Source of the DNA: Agriotes lineatus
Lineage: Eukaryota > Arthropoda > Insecta > Coleoptera > Elateridae
Assembly: GCA_940337035.1 (NCBI GenBank)
Contig: OW679203.1
Location: forward strand, 25,119,495-25,183,494
Reading direction: 5' to 3'
DNA length: 64,000 bases
Below the pieces are notes generated by a model, which was not told where the DNA came from, searched no databases, and worked only from the letters and a program-made list of their open reading frames with translations. Made by a program: the position numbers and the translations under genes. Shown piece by piece: positions 32,881-42,911 of this stretch (position 1 is its first letter; the number at the start of each line of letters is the position of its first letter).

Positions 32881-33277
32881 TAGTTATTTACTATACAAGT
32901 GGGATAACAGTATCATTAATATACGTGTGTGTAAGTTACAAACGAGTGCGTAGCACGAGTTATGTAAGCACACAAGTATATTAATGATGCATTATCACAC
33001 ATGTATTGTACAAAATTTTATCTACGACTGCCTAAAATTGAGAAAAGTGCATTAAGAGAAATGTCAGATCTGTAATTTTCAAAACTATTTTAGTAGGCAA
33101 ATGTCATTATGTCATTCATTTGACACTATTTCAGTTACGTAATGAAGTCATTACACAACTCAGTTGCGTAATGAAACCATTACATAACTGAGTGGTGTAA
33201 TGAGCTTCATTACGTAACTGAAATAGTGTCAAATGAGTGACGTAATGCGTTACTTATCCCACTGGAGTAGATAAACA
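32881..33277. repeat. MITE with long palindrome, present only in the right arm
   Basis: The left arm reads through this point near 8170-8175, so the boundaries are known within a few bases. The ends are TAGTTATTTACTATACAAGTGGGATAA-like and TTATCCCACTGGAGTAGATAAAC, that is GTGGGATAA against TTATCCCAC. Core GAGTGCGTAGCACGAG at about 32945. Holds a 37-bp inverted repeat at 33111-33147 and 33205-33241 with one mismatch. Confidence 0.8.
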
Positions 33278-34175
33278 ACATTTATTGTATGCTTTCATTT
33301 AACCATACACAACTACTACATCTTTGGGAGTAAAAGTGCTTCCTTTCCATCTATAAAGATTGAGATTTACGATGGTATAATCATCATTTAAAAATTTGAC
33401 TTACTAATATAAGATGCTACAAAATCTGTTCAGTTATTTATGGCCCATTGTGTATATTAATCTCCCGACCGCTGTTTTAATTGATGCATTCTTTTTTATG
33501 CCGTAGCCTCAGCCGTAGGCCAAACTGCAACTTCAAAATTTAAAATTGCTGAATTCTCAACAGGAGTAAAAACGCCGCAGGGCAAATGCGTTTACCTGCG
33601 CCTTTATCCAGTACCATTTGCGTTGCTTTATCTCGTGCATCTAAAGCCGGTCATTAGTAGTAGCGGTGGGCCTACAGCCATCTTGTGTATTGTGAATTAT
33701 TACAAATGGCAATATATTTTTGAGATTTTAACATATTGTGTAATTATTTCATTGATGCGGCTTGTACCAAATGACACAACGTCACGCGAAGAAGGGCATG
33801 ACAAAATTTCAAATGGTTTGGACGGCGCAATCTCATCTTAATTTCGGTTATTTCAGAAAATTTTATCAAATTGGTCAATTTTTTGCTTATAACTACATTT
33901 AAATTGATTATACAAACACCATACTGTTTCATACCGCGTATGGAAGTTCATAACATCAACCTTTAAAATTTCAAATCAAATAAATTATTATTTATGCAAA
34001 TAATCACAAAACATCTATTTTTGTTCCTATCAGTTGCAAAAAAAATTTTCTTTTCAAATTTGTTAAAAAACTTAATTTTAATCGTAACTACCAAAGGAAA
34101 TCAGAAAATAAATTAAATTATAAGATATAGAGCCACTTTTTAGGTCTCTGGTTTTAGGGTAAACCCTGTCCTTAA

Positions 34176-36479
34176 GGTGAGCATCTTGTATTGACAAAAA
34201 GATGACATCATTCCACTAGTGGATGAGGGAGATTATGATTATTTGATAGTTTAGCGTTTACTTAATTGATTAAAACATTCACTTCAGATGTTTACCAATT
34301 GCGTGAAGTTACACAATTTGCAAAACTAATGTTTTGTTTTTATCTACGATCGAACATGCATTGCTAGTTTATGTTATACATTCGTTTTAATTAGTCCAAA
34401 GTGATTTACACCTACTGAATAGCGCTAGTCGTTAATTAGGTATTCATAAATATGTGACACATTTACGTGTCCAACATAATATTGTGCATGACCTGAAAAC
34501 AACACACCCATTCTCGGATCGCTATTAATATACTGTATCTATTTATATGTAATTGTGGGGAAAACACTATTTTAATTAATCGTTTTTCTTGCCTCTGTTA
34601 ATCAACACTAGGATAACCAAGTTGGTTCGGATAGTAACGAAATTCCGATTCCAACAATAGCAGTTTTTGTTTTCTTTCGCTTTCCGTTTTAAGACTCAAC
34701 AATTTTCTTATATTACTAGCTGCTACTTGTATGTGAATGAATAAACATACATTTAATAAACCACTTGAAACTTACTTTTATAGCGCCATCATACAAAAAA
34801 AGTTATCGATTAACTAAGAATATATGCAATTTAAAGTAATCTCTGTCATACATCTTACTGTGTCATTTAAATATATTTTGTTGTGTCTAATAGTAAAACC
34901 TTACTTTTACAATTACAAATATTTTACATATCACTTAAATAAATTAGTTATTTCGTTTTATACGTAATACATATTCGTATATAAATATTTTATGACTTCT
35001 GTCATTGCTTACAGCCACACTAAATAAATTTATTATGACGATGGCAAAATTGCAAACACAGGTTAAAAGCATCATGTTCAGTTATTAATCTATTATAATA
35101 AAGAACAGAGAAGGATACCGACCTTTAAAATATTTTGCTGTACCTACACTATTACGAATATTTAACAAAAAATTCGAATATGTTATTGTAACCTGACAGA
35201 AGCGAACTGGTATTTAGGTTCAGTATTTGCTAATCTGAAGGGCAGCTTTGCTCTTTCAACATAACCACCCCACTACTTAATTTTCCCATGTGTAATTGGG
35301 TGTTAGTACATACCTCTACGCAGAAACATCACGCATTTTACAGCTTTGTAGCTTTCCATCGTAGCAAAGGTCAAGGTCTCTAACACTCGTTGCCTATTCT
35401 ATCAGAGATTCAAATTAACATATTATAAATCTAAAAATAATTGTAAAGATGCTATGAGCTTAAACAAAATATATACATGGAGCGTTCAAAGTGTATTGAA
35501 ATTCAGGAAATAAAACAACTAATAGTAATTACATTTATTGATTATTTTCCACGAAAAATGGTTTTCTCCTTCTTTAGGACTTTCGTGATCCGTAGACCGG
35601 CGCTCTCGAAGCATTTCTTGAGATTTCTGAATAAACAAAAGTTGCTGCTAGCCAAGTTCGGGCTGTCAGAGAAGTGATTAATTAGTTGTTCCATTCCACA
35701 GTCCTGCAAGACCACCTGTGCAACTTTTTCCTTGCAAACTGTTGAGGCATTGCCATAACATCCTCTTGGATAGTTAGGCGAAACACAATAATTACCTTGT
35801 GTAAAAATAGGTCCGTTTCGCGAATTGAGGTGGTTAGTTAGTTCTGTTCGGCAAAATTACGAAGCGTAAAAATGATAAAGAGTACAAAACAGATTTTTTT
35901 TTGAAATCGGCAGTGAAGAACGTCGAAATCGTCATTAAAATACGAAAAATCGGCACTGAAGTAATCCATTGTTTTACGACTTTTTGTAGGCGGCGCCGGC
36001 GGGGCGATAGGTAAATGTCAATCGACGTCAACATAACCTACAAAAGTTGGTTAAAATGTTGAAATTTCACGATTTCTCGAACATAATGTACTCCTAGGCA
36101 CTGAAGTTCCTTTTTATCCCACATTCGTGATAAAAATCTAAACATCAGTGGCTTGGTATACAAACTACTATTATTGAAACATATAGGCAACATCCATTAT
36201 TAAGGAAGGTTAAGTGAAAGGATTACGTAAACCGTAATTTAAAAGATGCTGGGTAGGACACTTTCATCGAAGTCAGCCAGATATACAATTTTGAAGTTGA
36301 TGTGACCTAATAGCAAAAAGAATGCACTCTATTAGGGGCTCGTTTCGAAAGGTATTAAAAAAGTCCAAACTTTCAAACGTACTGGAAAACTGGAACTTCT
36401 CTAGACAATATATATTGTAATGAATATGGGCGTTTCTTATTATTATTTTGAATATTAATTTAAAATGAATAACAGGTTC
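34176..36479. other. Unassigned AT-rich spacer
   Basis: No gene, tandem array or recognised element. It begins at the TTAA that closes the composite. TTTTTATCTACGATCG at about 34337 repeats the MITE end motif but no partner arm is obvious. Short frames (35477-35677, 35834-36034) show no motif. Confidence 0.4.
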
Positions 36480-38515
36480 AAATTTAATTGAATAATACCC
36501 CACTTAGATTAAATCATGCTAAATCTCGCAACATTAAGTACAATACTTCTTCAGCATGGATCCAAATAAAAACACTTACCATACACAATTTCACAATTAT
36601 AAACGGGAACGCAAACGGGATTAAATCCCAGAAATCCTCATTTATAAATTTTATATCTAAACACAACGTTAGTATCGCGTGCGTTTCCGAACACACTAGA
36701 TTGAAAAACATGGATAGACAGTATACAGGAATGGTCACCCAGCAGCAGTTGCCTCTGGAAGAATCACAATTATAAAAAAAATCTGGTGTGCAACACGCAC
36801 ACAACTTCCTTTTACAGTGATCTTATAATTAAGCAAAAATTTGATTTTAAATTTTGAAGCATTTGTCAAAAATTACAAATTCTACAAAAACGGTACAAAA
36901 TAGAGCGTTAGTTGAAGAGACGCATTTTCTCTAGAATTTTAAGCTGAATTTAAAAATGTAATAATGTACCGGGTGTTCTATTTAAAATAGGAGTTAATAC
37001 AAAAAATAGAAAATAAAAACAAAAGAAACCCATTTTAGAAGTATTCAACTAGAAAATCACCTATTTCACATCAATACACATTCAAAATGTAATAAAAATG
37101 TGAAGTTGGAAAAAAATCGTTAGAGCCGTTTTTAAAAAAATCGAAAACAACTGAAAAATTGCAAGGGTAAACACCTACTTCAGGTTATGCGATTTTCTTC
37201 AAAAGCTTGCTGTCGCATCTATATAGTACACAAAACTTATATATGAAGTTTCAACGCCATATTACTTTTCGTTTTTGGGATATTCTGTTCACAGGCAGAC
37301 ACACAGAAAGACCAATGAAAAAAACTGTTTTTTGGGTTCAGGGGACTCTAAAACGTGAAGATCTGTTGAAAACTCAATTTCTAATTTTTCGGGTGAATTC
37401 AATACTTTCTTTATTGTAAAAGGAAGTAAAAATTACAATTTAACGACAACAGCAGTGTGAAAATGGTTGCCGCTTATAAACTTCCAAATAAGGACTAGCA
37501 GAACAATATCTAGAAACATATTTATAAACGACGAAAGCACGTTACTTATTGGAGATCTAAACTGTAAAAATACCATATGGGGCTGTAGAGTCAACAATTC
37601 AGATGGGGTAAATTGAATAATTGGATATCAACACTAGCGGTTCAAACATCGGCACCAAAACAACATACATGTCATCCTTATGGCAGAGACCAGCAAGCAG
37701 ACATAAGTACTGGGTATAGTCTACACAAAACTTGCACGACACCAATTACCAAACAGTTCTTACAGAACTGGAACACCTACCAGGTTCTTCACTTTTCTTC
37801 ATGCACCTGAGTACACACCACCAATCTCAAAGTTAATACAAGGAATAATAGAACGGAATCTCACGGCGCCCAAGATCCTAAATAATACCGAAGCAGGCGC
37901 CAAGCAATAGTTAGCTTTACAAATTCTGTAAAAACTAGTCTTGATCAAGCAACAAGCAAAATAAGAAGCGAAACTATGACTGTACGCAACCACCTTATGC
38001 AATTCTAAAAATAATCAAAACAAAAAATCAAACTCGCCGAGCGTGGCAGACATCAAGAGATCCCGCTTTAAGAACCAGACTTAATCAATTGATTTATCAA
38101 GTAAAATTACAATTCAACAATTACAAAATAAACAGCCATCAAAAATACATACAGCAATTTGAAACCCGAGATCTTTTGTTGTTGGAAAGTCACACACAAA
38201 ATACTAAAAAAAAAGTTTTAATTCCATCACTTACTGACAACGACAAACTATACTCCACTGACGAAGAAAAAACCACACAAATAAAAAAAACTGCACCCAA
38301 GCAGATGTGACACATCAGATTGAAAACTGGGTAAATGAAATCACAAACTACGTACGCAATCATTTACCGTAACTTTTGCGGAAACCCAACCAACATCTCC
38401 ACGTGATATACAGGGAATATTAAAATCCTTCAAATCAAAAAAGCATCAGGACCAGACCAGATTTCTAATATTATTTTTAAAAATTTAAAGAAGTCTGTCA
38501 GGACAGTTTTAAAAT
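36480..38515 (+). pseudogene. Decayed Jockey-clade LINE, endonuclease and start of RT
   Basis: Fragments of an AP-endonuclease are readable: IINGNANGIKSQKSSFINFI and ACVSEHTRLK near 36590-36720, then after a roughly 0.6-kb unrelated block (about 36840-37440) INDESTLLIGDLNCKNTIWGCRVNNSDG near 37530-37610 and SAPKQHTCHP. Near 38440 IKKASGPDQISNIIFKNLKK is the first motif of the Jockey-type reverse transcriptase, after which the element is cut. Multiple stops and frame changes show it is old. It differs from the Jockey fragment at 22316. Confidence 0.75.
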
Positions 38516-39107
38516 GTAGAAATGTAAGACTCATATGTCTATTTTTTAGATTACGACCCTGCTTGTATATAGTTTTCTTTTATATTATTCCGCTTGAATT
38601 TAAGTGTATCGAGTTTTATGCAGGCTTTGGCATTATAGCGTTACGCAGCTGATGAACCGGTTCGGTCTGTCTGGCTGCACACGTGTTTATTAACCGCCTA
38701 GCGGTTGTCGTGACCTTGGTGTTAAACGTGTTTTCTAGCATGAATTTAAAATGCAAGTCTATGAGTGCGAGAGAGAGACTGAATGGTTGATCTCGTTTTT
38801 CGTCTGGCTGTTGGACAGTTGCAGCAGCCCCTTTCCGCTTTTACTCGGCTGCGGCGTCGCGTCAGTTGGCAGTTGGTCACGAACCTTGGTGGTAACTGCA
38901 AGCAGTTCTTGGAGTGTGGCTTCTCGCCGCCTCTGCTGCTTCGTGTCGTGGGGCGGGCGTTTTACAAAGTGAGTCCCGTTATGTGGTGTGTTGTTTTGGG
39001 TTGTGTGTTCGGAAGCTTGAAGAGAGTCGGTAGCACAGTGTTGGTTCCTCCATCAAGTTGTTAAGTCATTTTGCTGTTTCAGATGCTTAATTGCATTTCA
39101 CGCCGTT
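38498..39107 (+). other. GC-richer block left of the gypsy element, possible LTR fragment
   Basis: Composition changes abruptly after the Jockey remnant. The block begins TGTCAGGACAG, and GCACAGTGTTGGTTCCTCCA near 39030 could be an LTR end followed by a primer-binding site. No second copy exists in the window, so the idea is untested. Confidence 0.25.
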
Positions 39108-40787
39108 AGTTAGGTCATTTTGGTATTTTAAATAGCCGCCTAGGCTTTAGAGCAGCGTGCCCGTATGCTAAGCCCTTTTAGCTCTTTATTTGGCTCCATC
39201 GCCTAATTCCAGAATCACGATTTCGCACATATTTAGCCCCAAAAGCAGTATTTGTCGTCGGTTGGAGCTCTCCTCTGATGGCGTTTTTCTGAATTCCGAA
39301 TAGCACGCTGTGGTGGCGTGATACCAGCGTGGACCGCATTGGCTTGTTTCATTTTATCGCCTTGCGATTCGCTGTGGTTTAGTCACGTGGGGGACACGGC
39401 CAAGGTGACCTTTTGCCGGCGCTTCCCTCTTGGCAGTCGTCCGGAGCCCGTTGCAGAGAGCGCTTGTGTGGTGGTTGTGAGTCGGAGTTTGTCGAGTGGT
39501 CTTCGGCGTAACGTGGGTGTTTTTGGAGCCCAGTTCCTGCTACTGTAAGTGAGGGGTCGTGCCCCCTTCATCTCGACCTACGAGGATTTGGTTCAGCAGA
39601 ACGAAAGTGGCCCCTTTCTTTTCGTCGTCCCGTTGTACGCGTCCTGACGCGTCTCCCGTCGCCATTGAGGCGGTTGTGCATTCACCCCCTTTCGCCGTTG
39701 TAACACCGAAGGTACCTGCCACCTACGATTGCAGCTCGTCGCAACTCAACTGTACCAGGCTCCCTCGCCGCCTACGCATTAAGGTATGTGCCTTTAACCT
39801 GATTACCGCTGTGAACGCGAGTGTTAATGTAAATCTTCGCTGCCCTCCGCATAAGGCAACGTGCATATTTGTACTCATTACTACTCATTACTGCGCTAGT
39901 GTATTCATTCAGACTTGCAGACTGTTCATGCCGCGAGTGTTAATGTAAATCTTCGCTGCCCTCCGCATAAGGCAACGTGCATATTTGTACTCATTACTAC
40001 TCATTACTGCGCTGGTGTATTCATTCAGACTTGCAGACTGTTCATGCCGCGAGTGTTAATGTAAATCTTCGCTGCCCTCCGCATAAGGCAACGTGCATAT
40101 TTGTACTCATTACTACCTATTACTGCTCATTGCTGTTCACTAATGTGCAACATCTGTCGTTAAGTTTAGAGCGCGCGTGCCAGCTGGTGCCCTTAATTAT
40201 AGGTTAAGTTTAGATACATGGCGACGCACTCTGCTGCCCATTGTAACCCGAAGTTCAATATATGATTGGTTAGTTAAGGGAACTATCGTTTGTTTCGGCT
40301 TGTGCATGTTCTGTTACAGATAGACGCCCCTTTATTGTACGGATTATTGTACGACGGAACGAGGAAGCTGTGAGCGTGCAGGTGAGTGAGACAGCTGCGC
40401 AGTCGTGGTCGGATTGACACCTAATTATAATCCTTGCTTAAGGCAATCCCGAAATTGTTATTTGACCTTGAAACTCTTGAGTAACCCTATCGGCGGAGTA
40501 TTTGTGCATGCTTCGCTCCCGTCTAACCGTCCAGGCCCGGTTAGCCGGGTTAAGACAGGCTTGGTGGCGCCCTCATAATTTCGACATACCCTGTATATAC
40601 TATGCCACCGCACGCTTGCCCAGAACGTATCGTGTGACTCACGCCCGACTCCCTGAGCGTTCCAGCCGTGGCCTATTAGCCTATTTCGAACCGATTTCAG
40701 GGCAAGTGTGCCAGTTTTCCAGGACTGATACAGTGGTGCGATGCTCACCTTGGGTGGGTGTTGTAAAGTTCTTTTAATACCGTAACA
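39108..40787 (+). repeat. 5' LTR of the gypsy element
   Basis: Aligns throughout with 47206-48894 but with many substitutions and small indels. It ends CCGTAACA at 40787. It contains tandem 116-bp repeats at 39817-40148. The short frames inside it are not genes. Confidence 0.9.
39817..40148 (+). repeat. 116-bp tandem repeat in the 5' LTR
   Basis: GCGAGTGTTAATGTAAATCT begins at 39817, 39933 and 40049, giving two periods of exactly 116 bp and a partial third. All three copies share GTGTTAATGTAAATC and GGCAACGTGCAT, whereas the three copies in the 3' LTR share GTGCTAATTTAAATC and GGCGACGCGCAT. Confidence 0.92.
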
Positions 40788-41350
40788 GGCTAATTTTGGC
40801 TTCCCAACGTGTGGGCCTGTTCTTTTCTGATATTCGTCTTCTCGTCAAGCCCCTTCGTTGTGCGTCTTAATTTTGGTTCCCTAACGTGGGGTTTTGTCTG
40901 TTTGGTTTTGTCGTCAAGCCACCCGTTGTGCCTTAATTTTGGCTATTCCAACGTTTGGAGCCTATTGGTGCACGACAACGCTCGACCTCATTTTGGGGTT
41001 TTCTTTTTTTTTGCGCTGTGTGTCTTAATTTTGGCGGCCCAATTGTGGCTTGTTGCTGTTATTGGACTGAAGTAGTCTCGTTAAGCCCATCCGTGTGTCT
41101 TAATTCTGACGCTTTAACGTCTGAGACCTTGTTGCGTGACAACGCGCGACCCCATTTTGGATTTTTTCTTTTTTTTTCTTTTTCTTTCGCTCGATTTCGG
41201 GCGCAGTACTGTCTGTGACCATTGTTGGTTGGTAGTAGGCTCGTTAAGCCATTCGTTGACCGCCTAGTTTTGGAATTTGCTCTTTTTCGCTTATGTTCGG
41301 TCTCTTCGCAAAGGATATGGACAGATAGTCCCGTTAAGCCATCGGTCGAG
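40788..41350 (+). promoter_or_regulatory. Leader with primer-binding site and degenerate PBS-like repeats
   Basis: TTTTGGCTTCCCAACGTGTGG at 40794-40814, about 9 bases after the LTR, resembles the TGGCGCCCAACGTGGGG-type tRNA primer sites of insect LTR elements. Variants recur at 40867-40891 (TTTTGGTTCCCTAACGTGGG), 40933-40958 (TTTTGGCTATTCCAACGTTT), 41025-41048 (TTTTGGCGGCCCAATTGTGG) and 41100-41125 (TTCTGACGCTTTAACGTCTG). Copies of TCGTCAAGCC/TCGTTAAGCC lie between them (about 40842, 40912, 41073, 41232, 41330). The remainder up to gag has no gene. Confidence 0.7.
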
Positions 41351-41504
41351 TGAAAGGTAACAAACCACTTTTTCCCGATTTCTCCCGTCTTGCCCGTCTA
41401 CGATTTGGTTCGGATATCTGACGTAATTGACTTACCAAACACGTGCTAACGTTTTTCTTTTTATACGACGTATAATACAAGTCGTTCCTTTCCCGGTTGT
41501 AAAC

Positions 41505-42911
41505 ATGGTGCTAAAGCTACATATTGAACGCCTGCTTCGCGCGGAGGCTGAATACGAGTTGAGAATCAGAGGCCGTGATGCTTCCGGCGCGGTTACCTTG
41601 TTGCGCTCCCGGTTACGCGACGTATTGAGAGAGGAGGGACGCGCAGATATGGATACGCGACCGCCGTACCCGTATACGTTCGAGGAGGATCTCACGGCCG
41701 TGACAACATTGATTAGCGAATTAGAAGAAAAGATTCAGGTATATTTAGCTAACCCGACTAAAGAAGTAGCGGCTACGATCGAAACGAAATTTTATCACGG
41801 AATGAGCCGTCTGACGAATAGTTCAGCTACAACGGAGGAAGAGCGAGCGCTCAAACAAAAAGCGTTCGCGGAATTATCACTCATACGTTCAACCTACGAA
41901 CTTAACCAAGTAAAGCTAGGGTCGTCTACGACTACGGCTGAGGAAGAAAGCGCCGTAACGCTGCCATCGACGTCCGGTGTCGCACCTACCATTACCGTCG
42001 CGACGACGACTACGACTACGACGGCGGCAACTATGTCGACTCCGAGTTTTGTTGCGCCGATGTCACGTACGATCTCATTTAAGGCAATCCCTGTTTCGAA
42101 ATGGAACATACAATTCTCAGGTGACCCGAAAGGTCTGTCGGTCAACGCTTTCATCGAGCGTGTTAGCGAACTCAGAGTGGCCAGAAACCTTACCGAAGAA
42201 GAGTTGTTTATGCAGGCCATCGATTTGTTTTCGGGCAACGCATTGCTATGGTATCGCGCGAATAGAGCGACCCCTAACACGTGGCAACAGTTAGTCGATT
42301 TATTGCGTCTAGAGTTTCAGCCTGCGAATTATGATGAACGGTTGTTGGACGAAATTAGACGTCGCACGCAAGGCCCTACGGAAAGTATGGGCATTTATAT
42401 CGCTATCATGCGCACAATGTTTTCGCGCCTGACCGAAGCGGTTCCCGAAGAGAAACAGTTGCGTATTTTGTTGCATAATATTTCACCTTTATACCAAACC
42501 CAGTTGGGATTGACGGAAGTCCGGTCGATCGACGAGCTAGCGCTATACGGACGGAAGATTGAGGAACGGCGCTATGCCATTGAAACTTACGTGCCACCTT
42601 CTAGAAAGAAGTCTGACTTAGAAACAGACTTGGCATACGTCGAGGTCGCGCCTATCGCGGAAACGTGCCCAGTTGATATTGTCGAAACGCGTGACGTTAA
42701 TACTCCCGAGAGGAGGAACCGAGAACCGGCACCCAAGTCAAGCATACGGTGTTGGAACTGTAACGAACCAGGCCATAGAGCCAGTAGGTGTCCGCGACCC
42801 CGCGGCAAGAAATTCTGTTACCGTTGCGGCAAACCTGAAGTGACCGTAAACACTTGTCCTCGTTGTCGAGCAAGAGATAAGGGACAGGGAAACGACCCCG
42901 CGAGACGCTGA
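41505..42911 (+). CDS. gag: Gypsy Gag polyprotein (about 468 aa)
   Basis: Structural protein that packages element RNA into virus-like particles. I prefer Met at 41505 (MVLKLHIERLLRAEAEYELR); the frame is open from 41427. An N-terminal helical segment and a Thr-rich linker precede the capsid-like retrotransposon gag domain (KWNIQFSGDPKGLSVNAFIE, LLWYRANRATPNTWQQLVD, FQPANYDERLLDEIRRRTQG, LRILLHNISPLYQTQL). Near the end, CWNCNEPGHRASRC is a canonical CCHC zinc knuckle. The second, CYRCGKPEVTVNTC, has Val where His is expected. The stop is TGA 42909-42911. A slippery heptamer lies 16 bases upstream of that stop for expression of Pol. Confidence 0.92.
   Translation: MVLKLHIERLLRAEAEYELRIRGRDASGAVTLLRSRLRDVLREEGRADMDTRPPYPYTFEEDLTAVTTLISELEEKIQVYLANPTKEVAATIETKFYHGMSRLTNSSATTEEERALKQKAFAELSLIRSTYELNQVKLGSSTTTAEEESAVTLPSTSGVAPTITVATTTTTTTAATMSTPSFVAPMSRTISFKAIPVSKWNIQFSGDPKGLSVNAFIERVSELRVARNLTEEELFMQAIDLFSGNALLWYRANRATPNTWQQLVDLLRLEFQPANYDERLLDEIRRRTQGPTESMGIYIAIMRTMFSRLTEAVPEEKQLRILLHNISPLYQTQLGLTEVRSIDELALYGRKIEERRYAIETYVPPSRKKSDLETDLAYVEVAPIAETCPVDIVETRDVNTPERRNREPAPKSSIRCWNCNEPGHRASRCPRPRGKKFCYRCGKPEVTVNTCPRCRARDKGQGNDPARR

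Larger units (their letters stand above)
31307..34171 (-). repeat. Right long inverted arm of the composite
   Basis: Reverse complement of 5091-9735 without the Tc1/mariner-like insertion, but with its own MITE at 32881-33277. It carries the C-terminal part of the transposase pseudogene; 32202-34171 otherwise has no gene. Confidence 0.8.
5087..34175. mobile_element. 29-kb TTAA-flanked composite with long inverted arms (Kolobok/Mutator-like remnant)
   Basis: TTAA at 5087-5090 and 34172-34175 flank inverted termini. The left starts GGACAGGGTATACCCTAAAA and the right ends with its near-exact complement. The arms stay collinear for kilobases once later insertions are removed. The right arm runs into a gene related to the insect proteins annotated as Mutator-like transposase domain (from memory PF20700), and the left arm repeats only its C-terminal third. 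A TTAA duplication fits Kolobok or piggyBac better than a classical MULE, which makes 9-bp duplications, and no piggyBac transposase is seen. The alternative is an inverted segmental duplication whose ends merely coincide with TTAA, since CTTAAG at the right junction is itself palindromic. Everything from 9736 to 31306 is later nested sequence or rearrangement. Confidence 0.55.

Noticed and set aside
5087..34175. A single autonomous giant transposon such as a Maverick/Polinton
   Set aside because: No polymerase B, integrase, protease or capsid genes; content is nested retroelements and MITEs.
40458..40777. Small genes inside the LTRs
   Set aside because: Frames occur in both orientations within LTR sequence and are not conserved between the two LTRs.
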